Origin: Flavipsychrobacter sp.
Lineage (GTDB): Bacteria; Bacteroidota; Bacteroidia; Chitinophagales; Chitinophagaceae
Reading direction: 5' to 3'
DNA length: 64,000 bases
Assembly (NCBI GenBank): GCA_041392855.1
Contig: JAWKLD010000001.1
Location: forward strand, 191,501-255,500
Shown: in pieces, positions 14,085 through 22,495 of the stretch
Numbering within the stretch: the first letter of the stretch is position 1
How the letters are laid out: every line of letters begins with the position of its first letter
The notes under the pieces: generated by a model
Database searches by the model: none
Told to the model about the DNA's origin: nothing
The model's input: the letters and a program-made list of their open reading frames with translations, nothing else
Translations under genes and position numbers: made by a program

Positions 14085-14639
14085 TTAGCTTGTTAAAAAA
14101 CTTTCCACCTTTTTTACTGCATGATGATAAGATGCTTTCAATCCTCCTACTGAGGTGTCTAAAATGATGGCCATTTCATCGTAAGGCATCTCCTCATAGT
14201 ATCTCAGGCAAAAAACTGCTTTTTGTTTTTCGGGTAGCGATTGGATGGCTTGTTGCAGCTTCCATTCTATTTTATTGGCATCAAAGCCTTTTTCCGCTAT
14301 TAGCTTGTCCGTATATATTCCGTCTTCACCATCAAGTGGTATAGATTTTCTTTTCTTCTCTTTTTCTATCCATGTAAGTGTTTCATTAGTGGCAATTCTA
14401 TACAGCCAAGTATATAGGTTGGCATCACTACGGAAGCTCTCCAGATTTTTCCAAACTTTGATGAACAGGTTTTGCAATATGTCGTCAGTGTCGTCATGGC
14501 TTACAACCATACGTCTGATATGCCAGTATAAACGCTCTTGATATTTTACGACCAAGTGTTTGAAAGCAAGCTCTTTAGTTGCCGCTTTGCTAAACAAGCC
14601 CAATATCTCACTGTCGTCTATAATTACGTTTGGGGGCAT
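14085..14639 (-). CDS. ECF-type RNA polymerase sigma-70 factor
   Basis: 184 residues. Region 2 (~25-90) includes DDTDDILQNLFIKVW and F.SDANLYTWLYRIATN, the core-binding and -10 recognition segments. Region 4 (~130-180) includes LPEKQKAVFCLRYYEEMPYDEMAIILDTSVGGLKASYHHAVKK in outline, the helix-turn-helix for the -35 element. No region 1 or 3 is seen, so it is group 4 (ECF). It is the first gene of a three-gene operon with an anti-sigma-like and a Spy-like gene, and it diverges from fmt. Targets are unknown. Confidence 0.92.
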   Translation of the reverse strand: MPPNVIIDDSEILGLFSKAATKELAFKHLVVKYQERLYWHIRRMVVSHDDTDDILQNLFIKVWKNLESFRSDANLYTWLYRIATNETLTWIEKEKKRKSIPLDGEDGIYTDKLIAEKGFDANKIEWKLQQAIQSLPEKQKAVFCLRYYEEMPYDEMAIILDTSVGGLKASYHHAVKKVESFLTS

Positions 14640-14715
14640 ATTTGTTTTGTTCTTATCTATTAGACTAAATTAAACCGCTAAAGTTTAATAAGGTAGTTTT
14701 TCTCCAAATCTGCTT

Positions 14716-14723
14716 TAGCTTTG
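14716..14723 (+). promoter_or_regulatory. Putative -7 element TAGCTTTG for leaderless fmt mRNA
   Basis: Exact TAnnTTTG ending 6 bases before the fmt ATG at 14730. It supports choosing 14730 rather than the in-frame TTG at 14721, which lies inside this element. Confidence 0.5.
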
Positions 14724-14729
14724 CAGCCA

Positions 14730-15662
14730 ATGAAAAAGTTTGAAGAAATAAGGATCGTATATTATGGAACACCTGAGTTTGCAGTAGCTTCTTTAAAGGC
14801 ACTGGTAGAAGCAGGGGCAAATGTTGTGGGAGTGGTAACCGCCCCTGATAAACCAGCGGGTAGGGGCAAGCAGTTGCAAGCTTCTGATGTGAAGAAATAT
14901 GCCTTAGAAGCAGGACTGAATATATTGCAACCTACTAATATGAAGCACGAAGGCTTTATAGAGGAGCTTAAAGGCTTGTGTGCTGACCTTCAGGTAGTGG
15001 TAGCTTTTAGGATGATGCCGGAAGTGGTATGGAATATGCCACCAATGGGTACTATTAATGTTCATGGTTCATTATTGCCTCAGTATAGAGGGGCTGCGCC
15101 TATCAACTGGGCTATAATAAATGGGGAGCAGGAAACAGGGGTGACAACTTTTAAGCTTAAGCATGAAATAGATACAGGAGATATATTACTGCAAAGGAAG
15201 GTGCCTATAGGTGAGCACGATAATCTAGGAAAGATCTATGAGTTGTTGATGAATGAGGGAGCTGCTTTGTTAGTAGAAACAGTAAAGGGGCTTGCGGCAG
15301 GAACATTAAACGAGATACCACAAAAAGATATAGCGGTAGAGAATCTTAAAGCAGCACCTAAAATATTCAAGCCCGATACAAAGATAGACTGGAGTAAAAA
15401 TGTAATGGATATATATAACCTTATAAGAGGGTTGTCTCCATATCCATGCGCTTATACAGACTTGCAGGATAGCACTATGAAAATATACTCGGCTAGCTAC
15501 GAAGTAGCTTCACATAATGCTGCTATAGGTAGTTATGAAACCGATAATAAAACCTATTTAAAGTTTGCTGCGTCTGATGGCTGGATAGCTGTTGAGGATA
15601 TGCAGCTGCAAGGGAAAAAACGTATGGATATAGCTTCTTTCCTAAGAGGTTTTAGAGGCTAG
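14730..15662 (+). CDS. fmt: Methionyl-tRNA formyltransferase
   Basis: 310 residues from ATG 14730. The N-terminal formyltransferase domain begins RIVYYGTPEFAV and contains the catalytic-site signature NVHGSLLPQYRGAAPINWAI (~100-125), holding the Asn, His and later Asp of the family. The C-terminal domain (~205-310) is the OB-like tRNA-binding part. The enzyme transfers formyl from 10-formyl-THF to initiator Met-tRNA in the cytoplasm. The longest frame starts at TTG 14721, but that codon falls within a TAGCTTTG promoter element. The last 21 bases overlap the convergent aroQ gene. Confidence 0.93.
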   Translation: MKKFEEIRIVYYGTPEFAVASLKALVEAGANVVGVVTAPDKPAGRGKQLQASDVKKYALEAGLNILQPTNMKHEGFIEELKGLCADLQVVVAFRMMPEVVWNMPPMGTINVHGSLLPQYRGAAPINWAIINGEQETGVTTFKLKHEIDTGDILLQRKVPIGEHDNLGKIYELLMNEGAALLVETVKGLAAGTLNEIPQKDIAVENLKAAPKIFKPDTKIDWSKNVMDIYNLIRGLSPYPCAYTDLQDSTMKIYSASYEVASHNAAIGSYETDNKTYLKFAASDGWIAVEDMQLQGKKRMDIASFLRGFRG

Positions 15663-16082
15663 GTGTAAAAAGTGCTGTGCCGCTAGGGAATAGCCATTTA
15701 GCCCTAGCCCTGTTATTACTCCGATGCAGTTGGCAGCAGTAAGGCTTGTTTTTCTAAATTCTTCTCTGGTATAGATATTAGAAATATGTACTTCTATTGT
15801 TGGAGTACTAATGGCAGCTATAGCATCTGCAATGGCAACACTGGTATGCGTGTATGCAGCAGCATTTAGGATGATCCCGTCATTTGTTTTGTCTGCGTCT
15901 TGTATAAGATTGACTATTTCGCCTTCTACATTGCTTTGTTGATAGGTAAATGCTATCTCTTCTTTGTAAGATCCTTGTAGTGACATGAAGAAGTCTTCAA
16001 ATGTTTGCCCTCCATATATATCAGTCTCTCTACTGCCTAATAGGTTAAGATTAGGGCCATTTATTATCATTATCTGCAACAT
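15642..16082 (-). CDS. aroQ: 3-dehydroquinate dehydratase, type II
   Basis: About 146 residues from the ATG at 16082. An alternative ATG is at 16070, and the longest frame reaches 16103. The N-terminus IINGPNLNLLGSRE carries the type II signature with the active-site Asn. NAAAYTHTSVAIADA and EVHISN.Y.RE.FR follow, covering the substrate-binding His and Arg region. It catalyses the third step of the shikimate pathway as a dodecamer in the cytoplasm. The N-terminal family profile starts only a few residues before IINGPNLN, which argues for 16082 or 16070. Its 3' end overlaps the end of fmt by 21 bases, tail to tail. Confidence 0.93.
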   Translation of the reverse strand: MLQIMIINGPNLNLLGSRETDIYGGQTFEDFFMSLQGSYKEEIAFTYQQSNVEGEIVNLIQDADKTNDGIILNAAAYTHTSVAIADAIAAISTPTIEVHISNIYTREEFRKTSLTAANCIGVITGLGLNGYSLAAQHFLHLASKTS

Positions 16083-16127
16083 TCTTACAATCTTTAGACA
16101 CAATATTAATAAAAAGACACTATTATG

Positions 16128-16135
16128 TACTTTTG
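16128..16135 (+). promoter_or_regulatory. Putative -7 element upstream of the MarR gene (TACTTTTG)
   Basis: Exact TAnnTTTG, 32 bases before ATG 16168, in the divergent region between aroQ and the MarR gene. No -33 TTTG at N19. Confidence 0.4.
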
Positions 16136-16167
16136 TAGTAGCCGTTAATAATTAATCTGTTTTACAT

Positions 16168-16626
16168 ATGCCTACAATAGAGGAGCTTATTATAACAAAA
16201 CCTATGAAGGATCCTTACATGCGTGCATACATTAATATAATGTACACCGGTGTTTGGTTACAACAAAATGTAAGTCAAGTGCTGAAGCCATTTGATATTA
16301 CAGAACCACAATATAATGTGTTGAGAATACTTCGTGGACAGCAAGGAAGCCCTATGAACTTGTATGAGATACAAGATCGTATGATACAGAAGATGTCTAA
16401 TGTGTCTAGGCTGATCGATAAGCTTTTGGTAAAAGGGCTTGTGGAAAGAAATGAGTGTCAGGATAATAGAAGAAGGGTAGATATAGTTATTAGAGAGGCT
16501 GGTTTGAAACTGCTTGAAGATATAGAACAACCACTTTTGGCTATGTTGGGCAACGTGAGTAAAAATATTACTGAAGAAGAAGCTAGAATGTTAGGCGATG
16601 TTTTAGACAAGCTTAGGAACGAATAA
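16168..16626 (+). CDS. MarR-family transcriptional regulator
   Basis: 152 residues, all helical with a winged helix-turn-helix in the middle. Residues ~45-110 include P.QYNVLRILRGQ, MNLYEIQDRMIQKMSNVSRLIDKL and V.R.E...DRR.VDI. The DxRxxxI/V wing motif is present as DNRRRVDIVI. It is likely a homodimeric repressor or activator. Its natural ligand and operator are unknown. It is divergent from aroQ and starts 13 bases before xerD, so it may autoregulate a short operon. Confidence 0.88.
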   Translation: MPTIEELIITKPMKDPYMRAYINIMYTGVWLQQNVSQVLKPFDITEPQYNVLRILRGQQGSPMNLYEIQDRMIQKMSNVSRLIDKLLVKGLVERNECQDNRRRVDIVIREAGLKLLEDIEQPLLAMLGNVSKNITEEEARMLGDVLDKLRNE

Positions 16627-16638
16627 ATATTTAAGATT

Positions 16639-17547
16639 GTGTGGCAGGCATATCTAAAGGGCTTTAAAGCTTATTTGCAACTCGAGCGCTCCATGTCAGA
16701 TAATACAGTGGATGCCTATCTGCACGATGTGGCTATGCTAGCTGATTATATTTCTAGCACCAACAGTAATAAGGCAATAGATCAGTTAGAACTATCGGAT
16801 CTACAATATTTTTTAAGGCACGTTACAGAGCTGGGCTTGTCTGCTGGTACACAAGCTAGAGTGTTGAGTGGTATAAAGTCTTTTTTTCGCTATTTACAAT
16901 TAGAAGAGGTTATTAAAACAGACCCTACGCAGCTATTGGAGGCGCCTAAGTTGAAAAGAGCACTTCCCGCATATTTAAGCTTAGACGAGATAGATACACT
17001 ATTTGAAAACATAGACCATAGCACGCCCGAGGGGCAGAGGAATAGGGCTATGCTTGAAGTGATGTATAGCTGTGGATTGCGGGTTAGTGAGCTTGTAGGT
17101 TTGCAACTGTCCTGTCTTTATTTAGATGTTGGGTTTATTCGCGTAATTGGTAAAGGAAATAAAGAACGTCTTGTGCCTATAGGTACAACAGCTGTAAAGC
17201 ATATCAATATATACAAAAGCCATATAAGGAATACTATAAAAGTTAAACAGGGTGCTGAAGATATCCTGTTCCTAAATAGAAGAGGGGGCAAATTATCAAG
17301 GGTGATGGTCTTTCTTATTTTAAAAGACCTTACAGAAAAGTCGGGCATCAAAAAAAATATACATCCTCATACCTTAAGGCATTCATTTGCTACTCATCTG
17401 GTAGAAGCCGGTGCCGATTTGAGAGCAGTACAAGAAATGATGGGGCATAAAAGTATTACTACTACAGAGATATATACACATCTTGATAGTTCTTACCTCA
17501 GAGATACGTTAAAGAAGTATCACCCGCGCTTTAGTAGTAAGGAATAA
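16639..17547 (+). CDS. xerD: Site-specific tyrosine recombinase XerD/XerC type
   Basis: 302 residues, GTG start. The N-terminal SAM-like core-binding domain (~1-90) begins YLKGFKAYLQLERSMSDNTVDAYLHD. The catalytic domain has the full set of residues: Arg148 (CGLRVSEL), Lys172, His244-x-x-Arg247 (HPHTLRH), His270 (MGH) and nucleophile Tyr279 (IYTH). Length and residues match the chromosomal dimer-resolution recombinases rather than a phage or island integrase. It follows the MarR gene by 12 bases. XerD is chosen over XerC by overall look only; no partner gene is in the window. Confidence 0.85.
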   Translation: MWQAYLKGFKAYLQLERSMSDNTVDAYLHDVAMLADYISSTNSNKAIDQLELSDLQYFLRHVTELGLSAGTQARVLSGIKSFFRYLQLEEVIKTDPTQLLEAPKLKRALPAYLSLDEIDTLFENIDHSTPEGQRNRAMLEVMYSCGLRVSELVGLQLSCLYLDVGFIRVIGKGNKERLVPIGTTAVKHINIYKSHIRNTIKVKQGAEDILFLNRRGGKLSRVMVFLILKDLTEKSGIKKNIHPHTLRHSFATHLVEAGADLRAVQEMMGHKSITTTEIYTHLDSSYLRDTLKKYHPRFSSKE

Positions 17548-17640
17548 TTGGTTGTATTAAAGTTGCATTTGGTAGCATAGAAGGCTGTATTCGTATGATA
17601 GAGTAATTTATTAGTGCTTTTTTGTATACTTTAGTCATGT

Positions 17641-18912
17641 ATGAAGTTCAATCGCAGAGGGTTTATAAGGTCTGCTTCCTTACTGGCAGGATTTACTATT
17701 AGTGAAATAGATGCAATGGCAACTATGAATCGTACAGCAACTCAAGGAAGAAGTGTTGCGAGTGACGATAAAAAGTATTGGGGAGATGTAAGGGAGTTGT
17801 TCCCTCTGGAAAAAGGGTATGCTTATTTAAATAATGGTACAGTTGGGCCTTCACCTTACCCTGTGATAGAAGCTATTCATAGAGGAATGATGCTGACCGA
17901 TGAGAAAGGTAAATATCATCATGGTAAGGAAGTAGTCGAAAGCCTCGCAAGGTTTATTGGCGCAGCTAAAGAAGAAATAGCTATTACTCATAATGTGACG
18001 GAAGGGATAAATATAGCCTGCTGGGGAGTGCCTTTGAAAAGAAGGGATGAGGTAATAATGACCACGCATGAGCATGTTGGTAATGCGTTACCTTGGTTGA
18101 ATAGGATGAAGCAAGATGGTATCGTCATTAAAACCTTTACGCCTGCTGATACCGCTGATGAAACCTTGCATAGAGTGAAAAAGCTTATCAGCTCTAAAAC
18201 AAGAGTAATAGCAGTGCCTCATATGCCCTGTACTCAGGGGCAGATATTGCCGGTAAAAGATATTTGTTTAATAGCACAAAAGGATAACATATATACCTTT
18301 ATAGATGGTGCTCATGGGCCAGGTATGCTGCCTGTTGATGTAAAAGATCTAGGCTGCGATGTGTATGCTAGTTGTGGGCACAAGTGGATGCTCGGACCCA
18401 AAGGAACCGGTTTTTTATATGTAAATAGATCGTTTCAAGACAATCTAATACCTAAATATGTAGGTGGAGGTTCTGCCTCATGGGAGCTTTCTGGAGAGGA
18501 AGCTAGTATTGAAAGTTATACAGATACTGCACATAGGTATTATGGTGGTACACAAAATACGGGCCTTTTGGATGGCCTTGTAGCAACAGTAGATTTTCTA
18601 GAGCATATTGGTGTGCAAAATATATATCAACGCATAAAATACCTAGGCACTTACGCACAGGAGCAATTGCTATCTATAGGAAATAAAGTGGAGTTGCTAA
18701 CACCTACGGAAAAAGAGTCTTTTTGTGGTATTAATAGTTTTGTGATAAAAGGTATTGATAACAAGAAATTCTTTACAGAGAGCATAGATAAAGGTGTGCG
18801 GATAAGGTATGTTCCAGAGAGTAAGCTGAACTGCTTAAGAGTGTCTACACATATATACAACAGTACGGAAGATATTGATATGTTAATAGAAGAGATAAAA
18901 AAAGTAGTGTAA
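17641..18912 (+). CDS. Class V aminotransferase-fold PLP enzyme with Tat-like signal
   Basis: 423 residues. The N-terminus NRRGFIRSASLLAGFTISEIDAMA has a twin-arginine motif and a hydrophobic segment, so it is probably exported folded. The enzyme domain has YLNNGTVGPSP near the start, FIDGAHGPGMLPVD with the cofactor-contacting Asp and His, and SCGHKWMLGPKGTGFLYV with the PLP Schiff-base Lys. This is the fold of cysteine desulfurases and isopenicillin-N epimerases. Exported Bacteroidota members are usually annotated as aminotransferase class V-fold. The real reaction is unknown. Upstream 93 bases hold no clear promoter. Confidence 0.82.
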   Translation: MKFNRRGFIRSASLLAGFTISEIDAMATMNRTATQGRSVASDDKKYWGDVRELFPLEKGYAYLNNGTVGPSPYPVIEAIHRGMMLTDEKGKYHHGKEVVESLARFIGAAKEEIAITHNVTEGINIACWGVPLKRRDEVIMTTHEHVGNALPWLNRMKQDGIVIKTFTPADTADETLHRVKKLISSKTRVIAVPHMPCTQGQILPVKDICLIAQKDNIYTFIDGAHGPGMLPVDVKDLGCDVYASCGHKWMLGPKGTGFLYVNRSFQDNLIPKYVGGGSASWELSGEEASIESYTDTAHRYYGGTQNTGLLDGLVATVDFLEHIGVQNIYQRIKYLGTYAQEQLLSIGNKVELLTPTEKESFCGINSFVIKGIDNKKFFTESIDKGVRIRYVPESKLNCLRVSTHIYNSTEDIDMLIEEIKKVV

Positions 18913-18938
18913 ATTAGGAGGCTTAATAAGCATCCTAT

Positions 18939-19493
18939 ATGGCATTAACTGAATCTAATAGCACTGAGAAAGGAACACAGGCTCCTGATTTTCATTTAAT
19001 AGATACCTTGTCTAATAAGTTTATTTCATTGGCAGATGTCAAAGGAGATAAGGCTACTGTTGTAATGTTTATTTGCAACCATTGTCCTTATGTTTTACAC
19101 GTTAACGAAGCATTGGTCAAGTTGGCTAGTGATTATAATACTAAAGGAGTTGGGTTCGTTGCTATTAGTAGTAATGATGTAGTTAATTATCCACAGGATG
19201 CCCCTGAAAAAATGAAGATCAATGCAGAAAAGTTAGGCTATCCATTTCCCTATCTTTACGATGAAACTCAAGAGATTGCTAAGGCATATAAAGCTGCATG
19301 TACGCCAGATCTTTATGTGTTTGACAAAAAACTATCAGAAGTGTACCATGGTCAGTTAGATGATTCAAGACCTAGTAATGGTATTCCTGTAACGGGTAAG
19401 GATATTAGAGCTGTCTTAAATAGCCTGTTAGAAGATACAACTATCCCCCCTGTTCAGAAGCCAAGTATAGGCTGCAATATAAAATGGAAATAA
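18939..19493 (+). CDS. Thioredoxin-family (redoxin) protein
   Basis: 184 residues without a signal peptide. The peroxiredoxin/AhpC-TSA-like domain starts G.QAPDFHLIDT. The active site FICNHCPYV (Cys46, Cys49) is a CxxC variant typical of the cytoplasmic 'thioredoxin family protein' group, and CTPDLYVFD holds the cis-proline. It probably acts as a thiol peroxidase or disulfide reductase. It begins 27 bases after the PLP enzyme and its stop codon overlaps the next start as TAATG, so these three genes are likely one transcript. Confidence 0.85.
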   Translation: MALTESNSTEKGTQAPDFHLIDTLSNKFISLADVKGDKATVVMFICNHCPYVLHVNEALVKLASDYNTKGVGFVAISSNDVVNYPQDAPEKMKINAEKLGYPFPYLYDETQEIAKAYKAACTPDLYVFDKKLSEVYHGQLDDSRPSNGIPVTGKDIRAVLNSLLEDTTIPPVQKPSIGCNIKWK

Positions 19494-20014
19494 TGTTATC
19501 GGTAAGAGAAATAACAAAAGAGGATATTGGGTCAATAGCGTCCTATTGGTTAGGTTCTGATACAGACCATATGATAGGTATGGGAGTGGAGCTATCAAAA
19601 TTGCCAAAGCGTGAAGATTGGGAGCAGATGCTAATCAAGCAAATAAACACACCTATTGAAGAAAAGCAATCTTATGCTTTGATATGGCTTTTGGACGGAG
19701 TGGCAATTGGACATTGCAATATCAATAAAATACAATTTGGAGAGGAAGCTTACATGCATTTGCATCTGTGGGATGGTGTGCACAGGCAAAAGGGAATGGG
19801 AGTGGAGTTGGTGAAAATGAGTATCCCATATTTTTTTAAAAATTATCAATTAAAAAGGCTTTACTGTGAGCCATATGCATTAAACGAAGCACCTAACAGA
19901 ACATTGGGAAAGCTAGGTTTTAAGCTACTAAAAGAGTACATCACTACACCCGGCTTTATCAACTTTGAACAGCCTGTGAAAAGGTGGGTTCTCGAAGGCG
20001 GCATAGGAGAATAA
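19493..20014 (+). CDS. GNAT acetyltransferase, RimJ/RimL-like
   Basis: About 173 residues. The ATG at 19493 overlaps the upstream stop as TAATG, a common coupled start; an in-frame ATG three codons earlier (19484) is the alternative. GNAT features are WLLDGVAIGHCNI, H.H.WDG.HR.KGMGVELVK (motif A with a modified QxxGxG/A loop) and YCEPYALNEAPNRTLGKLGFK (motif B). It transfers acetyl from acetyl-CoA to an unknown amine and is cytoplasmic. Confidence 0.75.
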   Translation: MLSVREITKEDIGSIASYWLGSDTDHMIGMGVELSKLPKREDWEQMLIKQINTPIEEKQSYALIWLLDGVAIGHCNINKIQFGEEAYMHLHLWDGVHRQKGMGVELVKMSIPYFFKNYQLKRLYCEPYALNEAPNRTLGKLGFKLLKEYITTPGFINFEQPVKRWVLEGGIGE

Positions 20015-20043
20015 TCTAGATATATTCTACAGGTTGGTTTTAT

Positions 20044-20051
20044 TATCTTTG
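20044..20051 (+). promoter_or_regulatory. Putative -7 element TATCTTTG for leaderless purB mRNA
   Basis: Exact TAnnTTTG ending 4 bases before the purB ATG, the tightest of three such cases in the window (see 12287 and 14716). Confidence 0.5.
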
Positions 20052-20055
20052 CCGC

Positions 20056-21396
20056 ATGGAATTAACTGCACTTTCGGCAATAAGCCCAGTAGATGGTCGT
20101 TATCGTAGACAATTGGCAGCACTTGCGCCCTATTTTTCAGAGTATGGTCTAATATACTATCGCGTAAGGGTTGAGGTAGAGTATTTTATTTTCTTGTCTC
20201 AGAAGAAGGTATTTTCATTGCCAGAAGGTGTTACGGCCGGCAAACTTCGTAAGATATATACAAGCTTTACAGAGGCTGATGCACAGCAAATAAAAGATAT
20301 AGAACGTGTTACCAATCATGATGTAAAGGCGGTTGAATATTTTCTGAAAGAAAAGCTGGAGGCACTTGGTGCTTCTGATGTGAAAGAGTGGGTGCATTTT
20401 GGGCTTACAAGCCAAGATGTAAATAATACCTCTGTTCCTTTGTCTTGGAAGGAGGCTATGGAAGAAGTGTATCTCCCAGAATTGCAAACAGTGGTGTTAT
20501 CGCTAAAAAGCCTTGTTAGTGATTGGGAAGGTATTCCTTTACTAGCTCGCACACACGGGCAGCCGGCATCTCCTACTACATTAGGTAAAGAGTTGATGGT
20601 GTTTGTAGAAAGGTTGGAAGGGCAAATAAGGTTGTTAAGCCATATACCTCATGCTGCAAAGTTTGGTGGTGCAACGGGTAACTTCAACGCACACAATGTG
20701 GCTTTCCCTAAAATGGACTGGGCAAAGTTCGGTAATGACTTTGTGAATAAGAAGCTAGGGCTGGAGCGTATGCAGTATACTACGCAAATAGAGCATTACG
20801 ATAATATAGCAGCACAATTTGACGCCTTGAAGCGTATCAATACAATTATTATTGATCTGTGTAGAGACATGTGGACCTATATTTCAATGGAGTACTTCAA
20901 ACAGAAAGTAAAGAAGGGTGAAGTAGGAAGTAGTGCAATGCCTCATAAAGTTAACCCGATCGATTTCGAGAATGCAGAAGGTAATCTGGGTATTGCTAAC
21001 GCACTGTATGAACATTTGTCTGCGAAGTTGCCTATTAGTCGTTTGCAACGCGATCTGACAGATAGTACCGTTTTGAGAAATGTAGGTGTTCCTGTTGCGC
21101 ATAGCTTGCTTGCCTTAAAGTCTTTGCAGAAAGGTATAGGTAAGTTACTCCTGAATAAAGATAAGCTAAAGGAGGATCTTGAAGATAACTGGGCTGTTGT
21201 GGCAGAAGCGATACAAACAATTTTGCGTAGAGAAAACTACCCTCAACCATATGAAGCTTTAAAGGCACTTACAAGAGGTAAAACGTCTATAAATAAGAAC
21301 GATATTCATAAGTTTATAGATGGATTGAATGTGACACTGAAGTTGAAAAAGGAGCTAAAAAAGATCACGCCACATAACTATACGGGTATTTTTTAA
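20056..21396 (+). CDS. purB: Adenylosuccinate lyase
   Basis: 446 residues. The fumarase/aspartase superfamily signature GSSAMPHKVNP lies at 291-301 and holds the catalytic Ser loop. HFGLTSQDVNNT and ARTHGQPASPTTLGKE carry the substrate-binding and general-acid His regions. The enzyme works twice in purine synthesis: SAICAR to AICAR, and adenylosuccinate to AMP, each releasing fumarate. The start MELTALSAISPVDGRYR is the usual family N-terminus. A TATCTTTG element 4 bases upstream suggests a leaderless message. No other purine gene is nearby. Confidence 0.96.
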   Translation: MELTALSAISPVDGRYRRQLAALAPYFSEYGLIYYRVRVEVEYFIFLSQKKVFSLPEGVTAGKLRKIYTSFTEADAQQIKDIERVTNHDVKAVEYFLKEKLEALGASDVKEWVHFGLTSQDVNNTSVPLSWKEAMEEVYLPELQTVVLSLKSLVSDWEGIPLLARTHGQPASPTTLGKELMVFVERLEGQIRLLSHIPHAAKFGGATGNFNAHNVAFPKMDWAKFGNDFVNKKLGLERMQYTTQIEHYDNIAAQFDALKRINTIIIDLCRDMWTYISMEYFKQKVKKGEVGSSAMPHKVNPIDFENAEGNLGIANALYEHLSAKLPISRLQRDLTDSTVLRNVGVPVAHSLLALKSLQKGIGKLLLNKDKLKEDLEDNWAVVAEAIQTILRRENYPQPYEALKALTRGKTSINKNDIHKFIDGLNVTLKLKKELKKITPHNYTGIF

Positions 21397-21530
21397 GACA
21401 TGACTTTGTAATTTATTGCAGTTCAAAAGTGAAATTAACAATCCTTTACCGCTACATTAAATATTAAGCACTGATATTTGGCTGGTAAAAAAATGTATTG
21501 TGTATATTGAAAAGTAAATTCCAAATTAGC

Positions 21531-22433
21531 ATGTATCGAGTTCTTATGGTTTTATTGAGTGTAATGCTATTTGTAGGTATTGCTCAAGCTCGTACAACTA
21601 ATGATGGAAAACTCTTAACTGCAATACATAAAAACAAGCTTGTTATTGTACATAAAGTAAAGAGTGGCGAAACGCTCTTTATGTTAGCTCGCAGATATCA
21701 TGTTCCACCTGCTATGTTGGCTGACGCAAACGGACTGAATTATCAAAGCAGTTTAGGCAAGACAATATTCATACCACTTGGTGCATACAACAGGTTAAAG
21801 GTCTTGCCATCTAATCTCTCTGAAGCAAGAACGCTTTACTATAAAATAGGTCGTTATGACAACCTCTTTATCATAGCGAAATATGTAGGTGTAAAACAAA
21901 AAGTGCTACAGGGGTGGAATGCGATGGCAGACAACAATGTGAAAGAGGGGCAGCTGCTAAAAGTAGGATGGGTCCTGTTTGATGGCACACAAAAGCCATT
22001 TGCCAAAAAGGATTCTTTGAAGAAAGCCACGGAAGGGAAAGACGGTAATAATACTGTTAAATACGGAGATGGGGTTACAGTTATTACGTTAAAGCCTAAG
22101 GATTCCTTGTCTAAAATACATAGGCGATATATAACCCAAACAAGTAATGAAACCTTTGTTGTAGAAGATAAAGGAACAGCGGTGTTTTTTCCTATGTCGG
22201 TTAAAAAGGCTAAAATTTATTATGCATTCCATGATAAAGCAGCCAGAGGTACTATCGTGAAGGTGGTAAATCCTGGCACTAATATGTTTGTTTTTGCTAA
22301 GGTGTTAGGTCCTCTGCCTCAAACAAAGCAATATCATAATGCTGTTATTGGCATTAGCGAAACTGCTAAAGAGGAGCTAGGAATTACTGATGACAAAGCA
22401 TGGTGCGAATTGTATTATTCTCCACGACCATAG
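21531..22433 (+). CDS. LysM-domain cell-wall protein with RlpA-like C-terminus
   Basis: About 300 residues from ATG 21531 (the longest frame uses TTG 21498). A signal peptide ends VGIAQA. Two LysM peptidoglycan-binding modules follow: HKVKSGETLFMLARRYHVPPAMLADANGL and, more diverged, YKIGRYDNLFIIAKYVGVKQKVLQGWN. The C-terminal ~80 residues (ARGTIVKVVNPGTNMFVFAKVLGPLP) look like the double-psi barrel end of RlpA-type proteins found in many Bacteroidota LysM proteins. It is likely periplasmic and bound to the wall. Whether it has lytic activity cannot be told. Confidence 0.8.
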   Translation: MYRVLMVLLSVMLFVGIAQARTTNDGKLLTAIHKNKLVIVHKVKSGETLFMLARRYHVPPAMLADANGLNYQSSLGKTIFIPLGAYNRLKVLPSNLSEARTLYYKIGRYDNLFIIAKYVGVKQKVLQGWNAMADNNVKEGQLLKVGWVLFDGTQKPFAKKDSLKKATEGKDGNNTVKYGDGVTVITLKPKDSLSKIHRRYITQTSNETFVVEDKGTAVFFPMSVKKAKIYYAFHDKAARGTIVKVVNPGTNMFVFAKVLGPLPQTKQYHNAVIGISETAKEELGITDDKAWCELYYSPRP

Positions 22434-22495
22434 TTTATTAACATTGTTGAATAAATAAATGTCGTCCATTCTCTTATGTTTAGTAAGTTTCGCAG

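Noticed and set aside
16639..17547. Tyrosine recombinase as evidence of a mobile element
   Set aside because: Length, full catalytic set and housekeeping context match chromosomal XerD; no att repeats or cargo around it.
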